The notes under the pieces were generated by a model, which was not told where the DNA came from, ran no database searches, and saw only the letters and a program-made list of their open reading frames with translations. 64,000 nt of DNA from Corylus avellana (Eukaryota; Streptophyta; Magnoliopsida; Fagales; Betulaceae): assembly GCF_901000735.1 (NCBI RefSeq), contig NC_081543.1, positions 20,665,515 to 20,729,514 on the forward strand, given 5' to 3'. Below, piece after piece: positions 23,350-34,415 of the stretch; the first letter of the stretch is position 1; each line of letters starts with the position of its first letter. The translations under genes and the position numbers were made by a program.

Positions 23350-24644
23350 TGTTGTGCAAATTTTAATATACTCGCAAGTGCATGAATCGTTTGCTATATA
23401 ATGTTTTGCAAGTGCGAGGTCGAACCCATAGGGAATTGTGTTTTTGAATAACAACTTATATTTAAACTAATTAAACCCTAACCTAGATCCAAAAAGGGTT
23501 TGATTTTGAGGTTTTGAAAATTGAAAGACAAAGCATAAACTAAATAAATCAAAACAAAAAATAAAGGTACTAAGGATGTGGAATCCACACTCACCAAATC
23601 ATAAAAACATACTTCATGTTCATCAATATTAATCCGAAGTTCTCACAAATTAAATCTTATGTATGTTTTACTATACTTCAAAGAATTAATCAAAACCATC
23701 TCATGTATCCATTCATTGCACAAATCACAAAAGGAATACAAATTTAATTGAAACACCAAATGTATCCAAAGAACAAATCACAAGGGATATCCAATTTTTA
23801 GGCATATAAAACCAAGCAATCAATTATGTGAAATTATCCTAAATCATCAAGTGTATCCCTGAATCACAACAAGATATCCAAGAATCATGCCACATATCAA
23901 AAAGAAGTAAAACAATTGAAATAATAAACCCAATAAAATCGAAATAATAAAGACTTACATAAAAGTAATTGTTGTTCTTCATCGGTGAGGCTTTATCCCC
24001 AACCTTATTTGAGAATTAGCTTCACATAAAAAATAAAACCTAATCTAAAGAAAGACTAAACTAAAGAGAAAAGCTGTGGATTACATTCTGTCTCCAAAAT
24101 TGTCTCCCAAAACTAGTCTTTTTTTTCTTGAAGCTTTGAGATCTATTTATAGGGCATTGGAGAGTACTAGAAGCCCTAGTAAACCTAGATAATTTGGAAG
24201 CCTGTCTCCCAGTCCCAAAATAAGACTAAAAACCCATTTTGGTTTGGAAAAGGAGTATGGCCAATAGCTGTGAGAGCGAGTGCGCTCAATCGCATGGCCA
24301 GTGCAATCAACCGCACTTGTGCATATGAATTCTTCCTCTGTGGCACATCATTGTGCACTGGTATTGGCTTGTGGACGTGGGTGCGCTCGAGTGCAACCCA
24401 TCTACGATTGAGCGCACATGTGCTCGAGCTCATGGTTGTGTGCTCGATCCTAAGCCTCCAGATTGCTCTTTTCCCGACTTTCTTCAAGACCTTGCAATTT
24501 TCCCTTTAAGGCTGTAGTTTTTCTTCAATAACCTATAAAACATTAAAAACACAAAATTAAAACAAAACATTAGATAACGACACAGCTAAAGGATTAACTA
24601 ATGTAAATTAAAGGGCCAAAATATGTAATATTTGGCACTCATCA
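23350..24644 (-). repeat. Solo Athila-type LTR with GCTCGAG cluster
   Basis: A 1295-bp LTR with a perfect target duplication CACCC (23345-23349 and 24645-24649). Its U5 half resembles the first LTR subfamily, but its U3/R part carries a GCGCTCGAGTGCA-type cluster (24270-24455), so it is intermediate or recombinant between subfamilies. Confidence 0.95.
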
Positions 24645-24741
24645 CACCCATAGTAGCCTCACTATTTTAACTATCAACTTTCACTATTCTATTTAAATAT
24701 TCTTTTTCAAATATTTATTTTTATATATATATAAATATAGT

Positions 24742-25422
24742 AGGCTGTAGCGAATAACAAAATCAAGAAATGGATAGGTATTTCTAGATCTTGATTCTAT
24801 CAAATGATCTAAGAAATCTTCTTGAAAAGCTAGATACTTTCTAGGTTTTGAAAGAAAACAAAGAAGAAACTCAACTCGGAGTAATTCTTATTAAATAAAC
24901 TCAATAATAATCCAAATCTGCATTTCAGGAGAAGCATGTATTTATAGCCCCAAGACTCCTAAACCTAATGAAACTACAAATTAGAATCGGAATTGAACTT
25001 CTTCGGTGCCCGTCTGGATGGAACAAATCCCTGTTTGAACGGACCCTCCTAAAACTAAAAGGAAAGTGCGTAAAACAATGAAAAATTGTAAATAACATAT
25101 AGCTGTTTGGAGGGCTTGCGTACGGACGTCCTTTTCACCTAGTAAACTTTGAAATTAGCAAACTCACGTCAAACATGACTTTGTAGATTATTGAGTTAGC
25201 TTTCCAATGTCATAACGATTGCTCCAATCCGAGGTTTGAAACTCTAGATATGGCCTTTTTAGTAGAACTCGTAAGGTGCAAGTTTCTCCCTAATCATCGC
25301 TCTTCTTTATGAAATCCTTAACTTTCCAATCTACATCATCCTCCCTAGGTTGGAGAGAATTCTCCCTTGAATTCACATCCTCAACATTAAAGTTCGTAGG
25401 GGTTCATTTCCACCCTACATCA
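24742..25422 (-). repeat. 3' LTR of the small chromovirus-like element
   Basis: A copy of 26476-27167 with many point differences. The outer terminal TGATGTAATGTAACTT seen in the other LTR is replaced by an AT-rich run here. A PPT-like tract lies just inside. Confidence 0.8.
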
Positions 25423-25606
25423 TTCTCCCCAAGTTGGAGAGAAATCATCCTGGAATTACGCCGGTTCTTTCCACGGTTCTTCAGATGCCCTGTCAACGCA
25501 TTCCATTCTCCTCTCCTCAAAATCACAATTGGGCCACACTACATAATATACATGATGGCCCTAATCATCAACAGAATTGCAATGATTATGTTGAAGGCCT
25601 CGCACC

Positions 25607-25983
25607 TCACCTTGCCGTGTAGACTTGCTTGCCATACTTTTCTTGTGCCTTGCCCTTTCCACATGCCATGAGAATTCCCAAAGTACTCACAAAGACTCCT
25701 TCACTCTTTGATAGAAAATTCATCTCCTCCCCATAGATCTCATCACAAATTTGGCTAAAAGTCTTTGACAAGATAGCATCTACTCCATGGAAATCAACTT
25801 CCAAACCAAAGACCTCTCTTTTAGGCTTTCATCAAGCACTTGATGTATAGAACTCAACTCTTCATCGGGATAAGTGTCATAGATTGGTGGAGAGGCCCAA
25901 TCTATCGAGCAATCTTCCTCAATAAATCTATCTTTCTCCTCTACAACTGATTGACTCCTAATCTCCGCCGCCTCTCTAGGCAC
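25607..25983 (-). pseudogene. Downstream ORF remnant of small chromovirus-like element
   Basis: Two overlapping short frames, the first containing PIYDTYPDEE and the second EICDEIYGEEMNFLSKS in similar form. They look like the tail of a gag-pol polyprotein in a deletion derivative, but no enzyme motif is visible, so the family assignment rests on context. They lie between gag and the PPT. Confidence 0.4.
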
Positions 25984-26010
25984 CTTATTTTTGTCGATTT
26001 TTTCTATTTT

Positions 26011-26331
26011 TTATGTTACAAGGAACTCTTCGGGTTGCAAGCAACCTTGGAATTCTGGTATATTGAGTTTGAACTCATTCACCCACCGATTGGCATGAGC
26101 TTGCGCATGGTGCTGACGTCCATGCGTTCGACACTCCGCAAAAGGGGCTCCGGATCCATTCCCATTGTGACCACCCATGTTGGATAATCGTGTAGCGAGG
26201 GCTTCGATTTGATCCGTCATAGCCTCAACTTGCTCCTCCATATGTTGCCAATGTTCAGCGATAGATTTGCCTTCCGCCTCCGTGTACCGCGATCTTGGTT
26301 GGCAACGACGATCGTTAGGCCAACCACCCAT
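26011..26331 (-). pseudogene. Gypsy-type gag N-terminus
   Basis: A 106-codon frame with a coiled-coil stretch (HMEEQVEAMTDQIEALATR) and FKLNIPEFQGCLQPEEFL, the characteristic start of plant chromovirus gag. It stops at the point where the conserved capsid region would begin. Upstream are the PBS and LTR, as expected. It would not make a functional gag. Confidence 0.7.
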
Positions 26332-26475
26332 GTGCTGTAAACGAACCCATGTGCTGTAAATGAATCGTCGGTTGCTCCTTACGTGTTGCCTCTGTGCACA
26401 CGTGCACTTCGTTCATGTCTACACAATGGTTGCCCCGACCCATTCATGGAAAGTAACATGGGCTTTGATACCAAC

Positions 26476-27167
26476 TGATGTAATGTAACTTAGTGGGCTG
26501 CAGCGAATAACAATATTAAGCAGCGGATAGGTATTTCTAGATCTTGATTCTATCAAAGGATCTAAGAAATCTTTTTGAAAAGCTAGATACTCTCTAGGGT
26601 TTTAAGGAAAACAAAGAAGAAACTCAACTTTGAGTAATTCTTACTAAACAAACTCAATAATAATCCAAATATGTGTTTTTGGAGGCTATAAGCATGTATT
26701 TAAAGCCCCAAGACTTCTAAGCCTAACAAAACTACGAATTAGAATCGGAATTAAAAAAATCCACGTTTGGACGGACCCTCCTAAAACTGAAAGGAAAGTG
26801 CGTAAAACTATGAAAACCTATAAATAACATATGGCTCCATTCAGACAGCTTGCGAACAGGTTGCGAATGGACGTCCTTTTGACCTAATAAACATCGGAAT
26901 TAACAAACTCTAGTGAAACATGACTTTGTAGATATTTAATTTATCTTTCCAACGTCACAAAGATTGCTCCAATCCGAGGTCTGAAACTCTAGATATGACA
27001 TTTGTAGTAGAACTCATCTGGTGTGAGTTTCTCCCTAATCATCGCTCTTTTTTATGGAATCCTTAGCTTTTCGGTCTACATCATCCTCTCCAGGTTGGAG
27101 AGAATTCTCTCTCGAATTCGCATCCTCAATAGTAAAGTTCGTCGGGGTTAATTTCCACCTTACATCA
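26476..27167 (-). repeat. 5' LTR of the small chromovirus-like element
   Basis: A 692-bp LTR with inverted ends TGATGTA...TACATCA. The right flank is ATAGG. Confidence 0.8.
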
Positions 27168-27404
27168 ATAGGAAAGAGGAGAGAACATTTATATTATTTT
27201 AATATAAATTTAGTCTCTACACTTAGTCTCTACATGTTTTGTGATGAAAACAATATTTCTACTTTGATATAAATAATAAAGGCAAAACTTCACAAAACAT
27301 CCTTGAACTTCCTCGTGTTTTGAAACTACCCTCCGAAGTTCAAAAGCTTTGAATTAAGGGTATCGAACTTACATGAGAAAACAATGATTAAAACACTTCA
27401 ATAG

Positions 27405-27437
<33 letters not shown>

Positions 27438-28079
27438 GTTGACAAAGAGAATTTTCTTTTTGTTTGTTGCAGTATGGGATGTTTATGCTTGGTGGGGTAA
27501 AAATTCAGTACAGATGTGAGCCTTATTTTTCTTAAGAAGTACAAAAAGAAAAAGAAAGAGAAGAAAACCTTAGTGAAAAATAACTGTACTAAATAAATGT
27601 CTTGATGAAAAAAATTTAGCGAAAAAGATCAAGTATTGACAAAAATATGCACTTACTATAAGAATTCCGGAAATTTGCATAGAAGTCTTCCTTAACAACT
27701 GTTTTTTTTGTTTCTGGAGTTAGTGGAAATTTGTATTTTGTTTTTTCCACAAACACAATTGTGAAGTATATATTAGGTAGAAGATGTAGACACAATTTTA
27801 AGTCACTCTTAAGAGGTTTCGGCCTTTATATGATTATTTGGTTATTTTTTTTTAAATAATGTATTAACACATATAACTCTTGATTCAATTATCTATATAT
27901 AGACCGGTTCAATTTTACTTAAAGAACCGGTTCACTGCTTAAAGGGCCGGTTTACTCATTAAAAAATATGGGTTCACGCTACATGTCACAATTTTAAGGC
28001 ACTTCTAAGGGAGGTTTCAGCTATATATATATACAAGCATCATCCTCCTCTCCATTAAATATGTATCTAAAAAAGTAAG
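27168..28079. other. Intergenic DNA with MULE-like end and simple repeats
   Basis: No gene. GGCAAAACTTCACAAAACATCC near 27281 resembles a MULE-MITE terminus, but no partner was found. A 30-plus A run lies at about 27404-27434. Three spaced copies of an ACCGGTTCA-like word lie at 27903-27960, and two related 40-bp blocks (about 27790-27830 and 27985-28025) share CACAATTTTAAG. Confidence 0.5.
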
Positions 28080-28748
28080 TGATAAGCGCCGAATATTTCA
28101 CATTCAAGCCCCTTAACTTGTGATGTGTGACAAATATTGCATATTTGGACCTCTTAATTAACTTTTGTTAATCCTTTAACTGTGTTATTTTCTGATGTTC
28201 TGGGTTAGTTTTGAGTCTTTAATGTTTTGTAGGTTGCTATGGGAAAACTGCGGGCTTTATGTGAAAGTTGCACACTTTGGAGAAGCTGCCAACGGACCTA
28301 TGATCGAGCGCAAGGTGCTACGCTCAAGCGCACTTGCATTCGAGCCCAGCGCCCCACGATCGAGCGTAGACATGCCTAATCCAAAGCCCATTGCGGCGCA
28401 TGCTTGGGAATTGATGCTCGAGTGCGCTCGAGCGCACCAAGTGTGCAATCGAGCGCACTTGTTTGATCTGGCAGGGAGTTTTATTCTAATTTAACTTGTA
28501 AACTCTAGTTTTAGGCCTATAAATAGATAATTCTCAGATTAGTTTAGGGAGGCTCCAAATTTCAAGATTTCATAGGAGAAAGAAGAGAGTTTTAGGGTTT
28601 CCTAACTTTTGGATCTCAACTTTGTGATTCCATATTTGTAAGAACTCAATTTTCCATTATGAATTCAATCAATCTTGTTTTGTCTTTCAATACCATGAGA
28701 GGCTAAATCTTCAACTAAGGTTGAAGATGAAGCCTCACTTATGATTAG
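28080..28748 (+). repeat. Truncated Athila-type LTR (plus orientation)
   Basis: A 41-bp LTR start (TGATAAGCGCC, 28080) is followed directly by a second LTR start (TGATGTGTGAC, 28121). The second runs through a GCTCGAG cluster (28298-28465), a TATA-like CTATAAATAG (about 28517) and the core motif (about 28708-28735), then is cut at 28748 by the next LTR. The rest is not found. Confidence 0.75.
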
Positions 28749-29899
28749 TGATGTGCAAATTATATTAACTCACAAGTGCACGAGTGTGTGTAGTAAAGCG
28801 TGTGCAAGTGCGAGGTCGAACCACAGGGAGTTGTGTTGCAAAAATCAATTTTCTATTTAAATTAACTCTATTTTAACCTAGTTCCACAATTTCGAATTGT
28901 GTCATGCAAACTAAAATAAACTAATTAAAATGATTAAAAATAATTAATGGAAAAACACTAAGGTTTTCCGAATCCACCTCGCCAAATCAAACAACACATT
29001 CTTGCATTTTATGCATACAACCGATTAACAATAAGCTTTATAAATTGTTCAAAATTCGTAAACATGCATATTAAATCATTTGATAAATCCAACTGTTAAA
29101 TGAATCACAGCGAATATCCAATTGGGATCAAGTCATCCATTGTATCTGTTTGATATACGAATCACAATGGATATAAGTCTCAATCAAATCATTCGATGTA
29201 TGCATCGATGAAACACAACGAAAATAAAACTTTGCATGAATAAAAGACGCAACATTCAATCAAATGAAATTAATCAAGCAATTGAATTGAATTTGAACAA
29301 CAATTTGATTAAACATCGAATTGTGTGCATAAAACGACAAGAACATGATTGTTTAACAATGACGAGGCTTCATCTTCAACCTTAGTTGAAGGTTTTAGCC
29401 TCTCAAGATCACAAAACTCATCGTTATATATGAATTGAAATAATAAAATTCCTAAAACTTACAAAGAAAAACGAAGCAAGGGCTCAAGAATGACAACAGG
29501 TCGACCTTTTGCTCTAAACGGCGCCTCTCAATCTGTGTTACAAAAGAAAAGAATGCTATAAATATTAAAAACTAGGGCTTTGGCACGGCCAGGTCAGCGC
29601 GGCTGCGCTCGAGCGTACTCGAGCATGCGTCAGGGCTCTGTGGCGCAGCGCTTAGGTGCTGCGCGTTTGGGTGATTGCACGAGTGCGCTTAATCGCGGTC
29701 TCCCTACGCTCAAGTGTACTTCCAGAAATGCACTTCTTCAATTTCTTCGTAATTTCCACACCAATGACCGCAGTTTTGTCTCAATGACCTACAAAACACT
29801 AAAACACCAAAACTACCCAAAAAATCATAAAATAACAAAGCTAAGGGCTTAACAAATACAAGTTAAGGGGCCCAAATATACAATATTTGGTACTCATCA
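28749..29899 (-). repeat. 3' LTR of Athila element d
   Basis: An 1151-bp LTR starting TGATGTGCAAAT and ending TACTCATCA. A GCTCGAG-type cluster lies at 29595-29725. Its internal sequence resumes after Cassandra at 32099 with the PPT-like (rc) CCCCCAAACTTAC. Left flank is ATTAG; the right end of the element is lost in the gap at 33621. Confidence 0.85.
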
Positions 29900-29987
29900 T
29901 GTGACGTCCGACATCGCCTGGGTATGGAGATGAGGATGTACTTAAATGTATACTACACTCCTAATGACAACAACGCATTTTAAAGCC

Positions 29988-30073
29988 GTGATGGTCATGA
30001 TCCCATCAGAACTCCGCAGTTTAGCGTGCTTCTGCTGGAGTAGTACCAGGATGGGTGACCTCCTGGAAAGTCT
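29988..30073 (+). repeat. 5S rRNA-derived segment, copy 1 (Cassandra 5' LTR)
   Basis: Matches the plant 5S rRNA body from ATCCCATCAGAACTCC through AGTAGTACCAGGATGGG and TGACCTCCTGG. The first A-box base context reads GTTTAGCGTGC rather than GTTAAGCGTGC. It is not a 5S gene: the 5' and 3' thirds are absent. Confidence 0.9.
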
Positions 30074-30187
30074 GGTTCGAGGGGAGCCAAAAGCAGGCAA
30101 TATTGTGTGTCATTGGGGTGGGTATGGAGATGAGGATGTACTTAAATGTATACTACATTCCTAATGACAACAACGCGTTTTAAAGCC

Positions 30188-30273
30188 GTGATGGTTATGA
30201 TCCCATCAGAACTTCGGAGTTAAGCGTGCTTCTGCTGGAGTAGTACCAAGATGGGTGACCTCCTGAGAAGTCT
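30188..30273 (+). repeat. 5S rRNA-derived segment, copy 2 (duplicated within 5' LTR)
   Basis: A second copy exactly 200 bp after the first, with GTTAAGCGTGC and GATGGGTGACC intact, and a few differences (ACTTCGGAG). Confidence 0.9.
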
Positions 30274-30379
30274 GGTTCGAGGGGAGCCAAAAGCGGACAA
30301 TATTATGTGTCATTAGGGTGGGATGTTACAATTGGTATCAGAGCCATTGCCCAGCCTGAGATGGGGGGAGCATGCACAA

Positions 30380-31754
30380 TGATGTGTGCCAAATATTGCA
30401 TATTTGGACCCCTTAATTTACTTGTGTTAATCCTTTAGCTGTGTTATTATCTGATGTTCTGTGTTAGTTTTGTGTTTTTAGTATTTTGTAGGTGTTGAAG
30501 AAAAACTACTTTTTGGAAGAAAACATACTTTGAGAAGACCTAGATGATGTGGTTAAGTTTAACAAAATCCAAAAAATGGGTAAATCGGATTAAGGATAAG
30601 ATTGGATAAAATTTCGAATTGGATTCAAATTCAGATTCTACACGTCTCAGTATTTTGATCATAACTTTTCGCTCACATATTCGATTGAGGTGATTCAAGT
30701 GGCGTTGGAAAGCTAACTCAAAATACTACAATTTATTGTGAAATAGGATTTTCCTAATTCGAACGTTTACTATTCCAAAATCGTCCCGTAATTAAATGGT
30801 ACAAACCTGGACGAATTGTATCCGATTTCAACTTGTAAAACCCTAAGTTTTAGGTCTATAAATAGGGAATTATCAGATTAGTTGAGGGGGCAACGAATTT
30901 GAAGATTGCAGAGGAGAAAGAAGAGAGTTTAAGGTTTTCCTAACTTTTGAATCTCTACTTTGTGATTCTTATTTGTAAGGACTCGATTTTACATTATGAA
31001 TTCAATCAATTTTGTTTTGTCTTTCAATAACATGAGAGGCTAAACCTTCAACTAAGGTTGAAGATGAAGCCTCACTTATGATTAGCAACTTTGTTTCATG
31101 TATGTAATATTTCCCAATTTAATGGTTTAATTGCTTTATTGTTTTACTTCTAATCAATTGGATTGAATAACTCTTGGATATCTTTTGTGATTCAAGGATA
31201 CACTTGATGATTTAAGATTATTCAATACAATTGATTGCTTGGTTTTCTTTGTTAAAAATTGGATTTCCCCTGTGATTTATTCTCTGGATACAATTGATGT
31301 TTTGATAAAGATTGGATATTTTCTTGTGATTTCTGGATACAGTTAATGATTTGATCGAATATTGGATTTCTTTTGTGATTTGGGTTATGAATGGATACAT
31401 GGGATCTTTTGATTAATTCTTTGAAGCAATAGTAAAACAAACTTAAGATTTATATGTGAGAACTTTGGGGAATATTATAGATCATGAAATTATGTTGTTA
31501 TGAATTTGTGAGTGCGGATTCCGAAACCTTAGTGCTTCGTCATAAGATTTCAATCACTTTAAATTGCTTATGCGTTGGCTTTTTCATTCAAACAAAAAAA
31601 AACTCTCAAAAATTTGGAACTAGACTAGGGTTTAATTAATTTAGATTTAAAATTGCTTTCAATAATACAATTCCCTATGGGTTCGATCTCGCACTTGCAA
31701 TCCATTAACTACAATTGATTCGTGCACTTGCGAGTTAAATAAATTTGCACAACA
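30380..31754 (+). repeat. Solo Athila-type LTR nested in Cassandra
   Basis: A 1375-bp LTR from TGATGTGTGCC to GCACAACA with a perfect duplication CACAA (30375-30379 and 31755-31759). TATA-like CTATAAATAG lies at about 30857, the core motif at about 31048-31075. It resembles the MULE-bearing LTR at 11477-13883 in opposite orientation. Confidence 0.95.
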
Positions 31755-31950
31755 CACAAGCCCATAAAGGTTGCTAGCGGGCGCTCGCTGGGGCGGACGC
31801 CAAGAATGGGCTAATCCCATGAAGGTCGCCAACGAGGACGCTGGGTCCTAAGAGGGGGTGATTGTGACGTCCCACATCGCCTGGGTATGGAGATGAGCAT
31901 GTACTTAAATGTATACTACACCCCTAATGACAACAATGCGTTTTAAAGCC

Positions 31951-32036
31951 GTGATGGTCATGATCCCATCAGAACTCCGCAGTTAAGCGTGCTTCTGCTG
32001 GAGTAGTACTAAGATGGGTGACCTCCTAGGAAGTCT
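31951..32036 (+). repeat. 5S rRNA-derived segment, copy 3 (Cassandra 3' LTR)
   Basis: Single copy in the normal-length 3' LTR, with GTTAAGCGTGC and AGTAGTACTAAGATGGG. Confidence 0.9.
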
Positions 32037-32098
32037 GGTTCGAGGGGAGCCAAAAGCGAACAATATTGTGTGTCATTAGGGTGGGATGTTACACATCA

Positions 32099-33431
32099 AC
32101 TGCCCCCAAACTTACATTTTGGTAGTCCCTTAGCAAAACAAAATGAAAAGTGTAACAGAAAATGAAACATAATCCGCTGTCGTGGGGGAGACAGTTGCAT
32201 TTAGCGTATAAAACAAGCCTTTTAAACCCCTTGGCATTCCTAGAGGACGAGTGAAGTCGCGTGAGGGTTTAACAGCAATGATGCCCACAAACATTCTTAG
32301 TACTATGTTATTGATGAACAATGACTTCCACATAAACACATGGTTCATACATCATGAGCAAGTTTAACCAGGCGACACCACAATCACATCATTAGGACAT
32401 CCAAAAATCATTCAACTCATCGCTGGAAAATTGAGACAACACATGCTCCAATGACTGCAAAGTGAAGATTAACATAGACTCATGAGGTTTCAATTTTTTC
32501 CTCAAAGCTTCTGTACCCCAAAACTCATAGGAATATAATCAGATGAACACAGCCAAGGCTTTAAATCAAAATGTGGCTTTTTTTTTTTTTTTCTTTGTAG
32601 GCTGTGCAATGCTTGACTCCCTTAAGCTCTAATTGACCTATGTAACGAGTGTTGGGCCAGTGACTCCCAAACCAGATGGTTTTAGGGCACTAGATGTAGA
32701 AACATCCCTCAGGACTTAATTACTCAAGTCAAAAAGGCTACAAAGCCAAACTAGCCATACAATCAATCAACTTGAATTTCTCATCTTTTTACGCAAACAC
32801 TCATTGCTTAGTGAGGCAAGAGATTCGGTTACTCAATGAAAAACTCAAACTAATGATGATTTTTTTTTTTTAAAACCAAGGTTTTCATCAACATATCCTC
32901 CTACAAATCTCAAAACACATACTCTACAAGTCAAATTCCATACCTCACAGACCCTATGCTAATGTGCATGTGATAAACAACTCAAACAAGTGAAGTCTCT
33001 CTAAACTAACAGATGAGTCAAAAGTCTCAGATTTCTAATGGTATATAGTGTTCAAGATGTTAAACAAACAAATGACATGCAAACCATAGTTTAAGTGTAA
33101 TCATGCTCAATCAACAACATAGCAAATACAAAATAAAAAACAAAAAAATTAATCAAGGAAAAAAAACAGAAATGTCTACCCCACCCCCAAACTAAAATGG
33201 CATAGTCCCCAATGTGTCCAAAAATACAATACTAGATGGGCGGCGTAAGTCAGGTGTAACATAGGAGAACGCTCCCCCAAACTTCAATGGCAGACACTTG
33301 TCTTGAAAAACACAACAAAAACAAAAGCAAAACAAACAAACAAGATCAAATGACAAGGAAAAGAATGAGGGTTGCCTCCCACAAGCGCTAAGTTTTAAGT
33401 CTTCAGGCAAACTTTCCACAATAGACGACAA
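32099..33431 (-). other. 3' non-coding region of element d
   Basis: Continues element d from its 3' LTR. It matches in reverse the 46650-47872 region of element e, including the stretch around GTTTGGGAGTCACTGGCCC. Polypurine-like words AAGTTTGGGGG (as reverse complement) recur near 32104, 33184 and 33275. It includes a pol-tail frame (33192-33431) with KLSACGRQ, shared with element e. Confidence 0.75.
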
Positions 33432-33620
33432 TCACTCTGAATAACACGGATTCTCCAACAATGTCGTCTCAACCTCTGTACTCCTCAACTCTAAGAATGG
33501 TTTGATCCTTTGTCCGCTCACCTTGAAAGTGTTACCATTCTTCAGATCCTCAATCTCGATGGCCTCATGAGGAAAAACTGACCGAATAATAAATGGGCCC
33601 GTCCATCGAGATGTTAACTT
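33432..33620 (-). pseudogene. Integrase C-terminal end of Athila pol (partial)
   Basis: Sixty-two codons plus a TGA stop (33432-33434), open at the gap. The product contains SRWTGPFIIRSVFPHEAIEI and GNTFKVSGQRIKPFL, the conserved integrase C-terminal module of Athila pol, which helps the integrase bind DNA. It is the only integrase sequence I recognise in the window. It shows that element d retained pol at least at this end; the rest is hidden by the scaffold gap. It is too short for ordinary ORF calling. Confidence 0.85.
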
Positions 33621-33720
33621 NNNNNNNNNNNNNNNNNNNNNNNNNNNNNNNNNNNNNNNNNNNNNNNNNNNNNNNNNNNNNNNNNNNNNNNNNNNNNNNN
33701 NNNNNNNNNNNNNNNNNNNN
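33621..33720. other. Assembly gap (100 N)
   Basis: Exactly 100 N. Left side is inside Athila pol; right side is an ATT microsatellite inside the other end of the Tekay-like LTR. Confidence 0.99.
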
Positions 33721-33754
33721 CTATTATTATATTTAACTCTTTTATTTTATTTAC

Positions 33755-33785
<31 letters not shown>

Positions 33786-33914
33786 TATTATTATGTATTA
33801 TTATTATATATTTTTAATTCGTCCATTCTCATTGTTAACGTAAGCCAACCCTTTTTTTAAAAAAATATCTACGAGTCAACTAAAAATACTCTAAAGGGAC
33901 TTAGGATTGTCACA
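33721..33914 (-). mobile_element. Tekay/Del-like LTR, terminal piece
   Basis: Ends GGATTGTCACA on the plus strand at 33914, so it starts TGTGACAATCC on the minus strand, as these LTRs do. It is followed by TTGAG, identical to the five bases before the piece at 7796. Together they bracket one insertion. The piece starts with an ATT/TAT microsatellite (33721-33812). Confidence 0.65.
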
Positions 33915-34375
33915 TTGAGGCCATGATGCAATCGAGGTTTGCGCCCGAGGTGACTCAACATAAGACTCCGCCAAACAGAGATTTCCCAACCGGTGTGATT
34001 ATGAGAACCTCAGTCGGGAGTGGAGCAAGTAATGCTATATTTTTGTTGTTTTTGTTTTTCTTTTGTTAACATGACTATCTTCCATATCGATCATTTTAAC
34101 AGTTAGACTTCTGTCTGCACAAAAGTATCGGTTAGCAACAGATTGTTCCCGTAGTTTATTTTAGAACTAACGTATATTTGCACCATTATATTTGTGTTTA
34201 GATTTTTGTATTGATTATCGTTGGAATTCGGAATGATATTGCAACTCTTGTTAAAATTGGTTATATCTTGGTTGGTTTGGTGGTGGCTACGGGTTGGACC
34301 TTTGCATATTTAATCTTACCATATTTTTTGAATCTAACACGTCATTTTGTTTTTATTAAATCAATAGTAATGAAC

Positions 34376-34415
<40 letters not shown>

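Larger units (their letters stand above)
24742..27167 (-). mobile_element. Small chromovirus-like non-autonomous LTR element
   Basis: Two direct repeats (24742-25422 and 26476-27167) are LTRs. On the minus strand they begin TGATGTA(A/G)GGTGGAAAT and the right one ends TTACATTACATCA. The right LTR is followed on the minus strand by TGGTATCAAAGCC (26461-26473), a tRNA-iMet-type PBS. A purine-rich AACTTGGGGAGAA abuts the left LTR. The 1.05-kb interior holds only gag-like ends. The outer end of the left LTR is eroded into a TA run and no clean duplication was found. Confidence 0.8.
29900..32093 (+). mobile_element. Cassandra TRIM retrotransposon carrying 5S rRNA-derived LTRs
   Basis: The 5' LTR is 29900-30330 and the 3' LTR is 31863-32093; both begin TGTGACGTCC and end GGATGTTACA. 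The PBS TGGTATCAGAGCC (30333-30345) matches tRNA-Met, and a GAGGGGGTGATTG tract precedes the 3' LTR. The target duplication is CATCA (29895-29899 and 32094-32098). The LTRs contain 5S rRNA sequence with the internal pol III promoter, the hallmark of Cassandra. The element has no coding capacity. The 5' LTR is 200 bp longer than the 3' LTR because of an internal tandem duplication. A solo Athila LTR (30380-31754) sits in the short interior. Confidence 0.95.

Noticed and set aside
30331..30345. tRNA gene at TGGTATCAGAGCC
   Set aside because: Matches only the 3' end complement of tRNA-Met and directly follows an LTR, so it is a primer-binding site. The same applies to the tRNA-Asp-type sites at 6089, 11453, 42631 and 53594.
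29988..32036. Functional 5S rRNA genes
   Set aside because: Only the central part of 5S is present, inside LTRs with TSD, PBS and PPT; it is Cassandra.
9828..33620. Joining the pol end at 33620 to the gag at 9828 as one circularly permuted element
   Set aside because: The LTRs at 28749-29899 and 11477-13883 belong to different subfamilies, so they are two elements.
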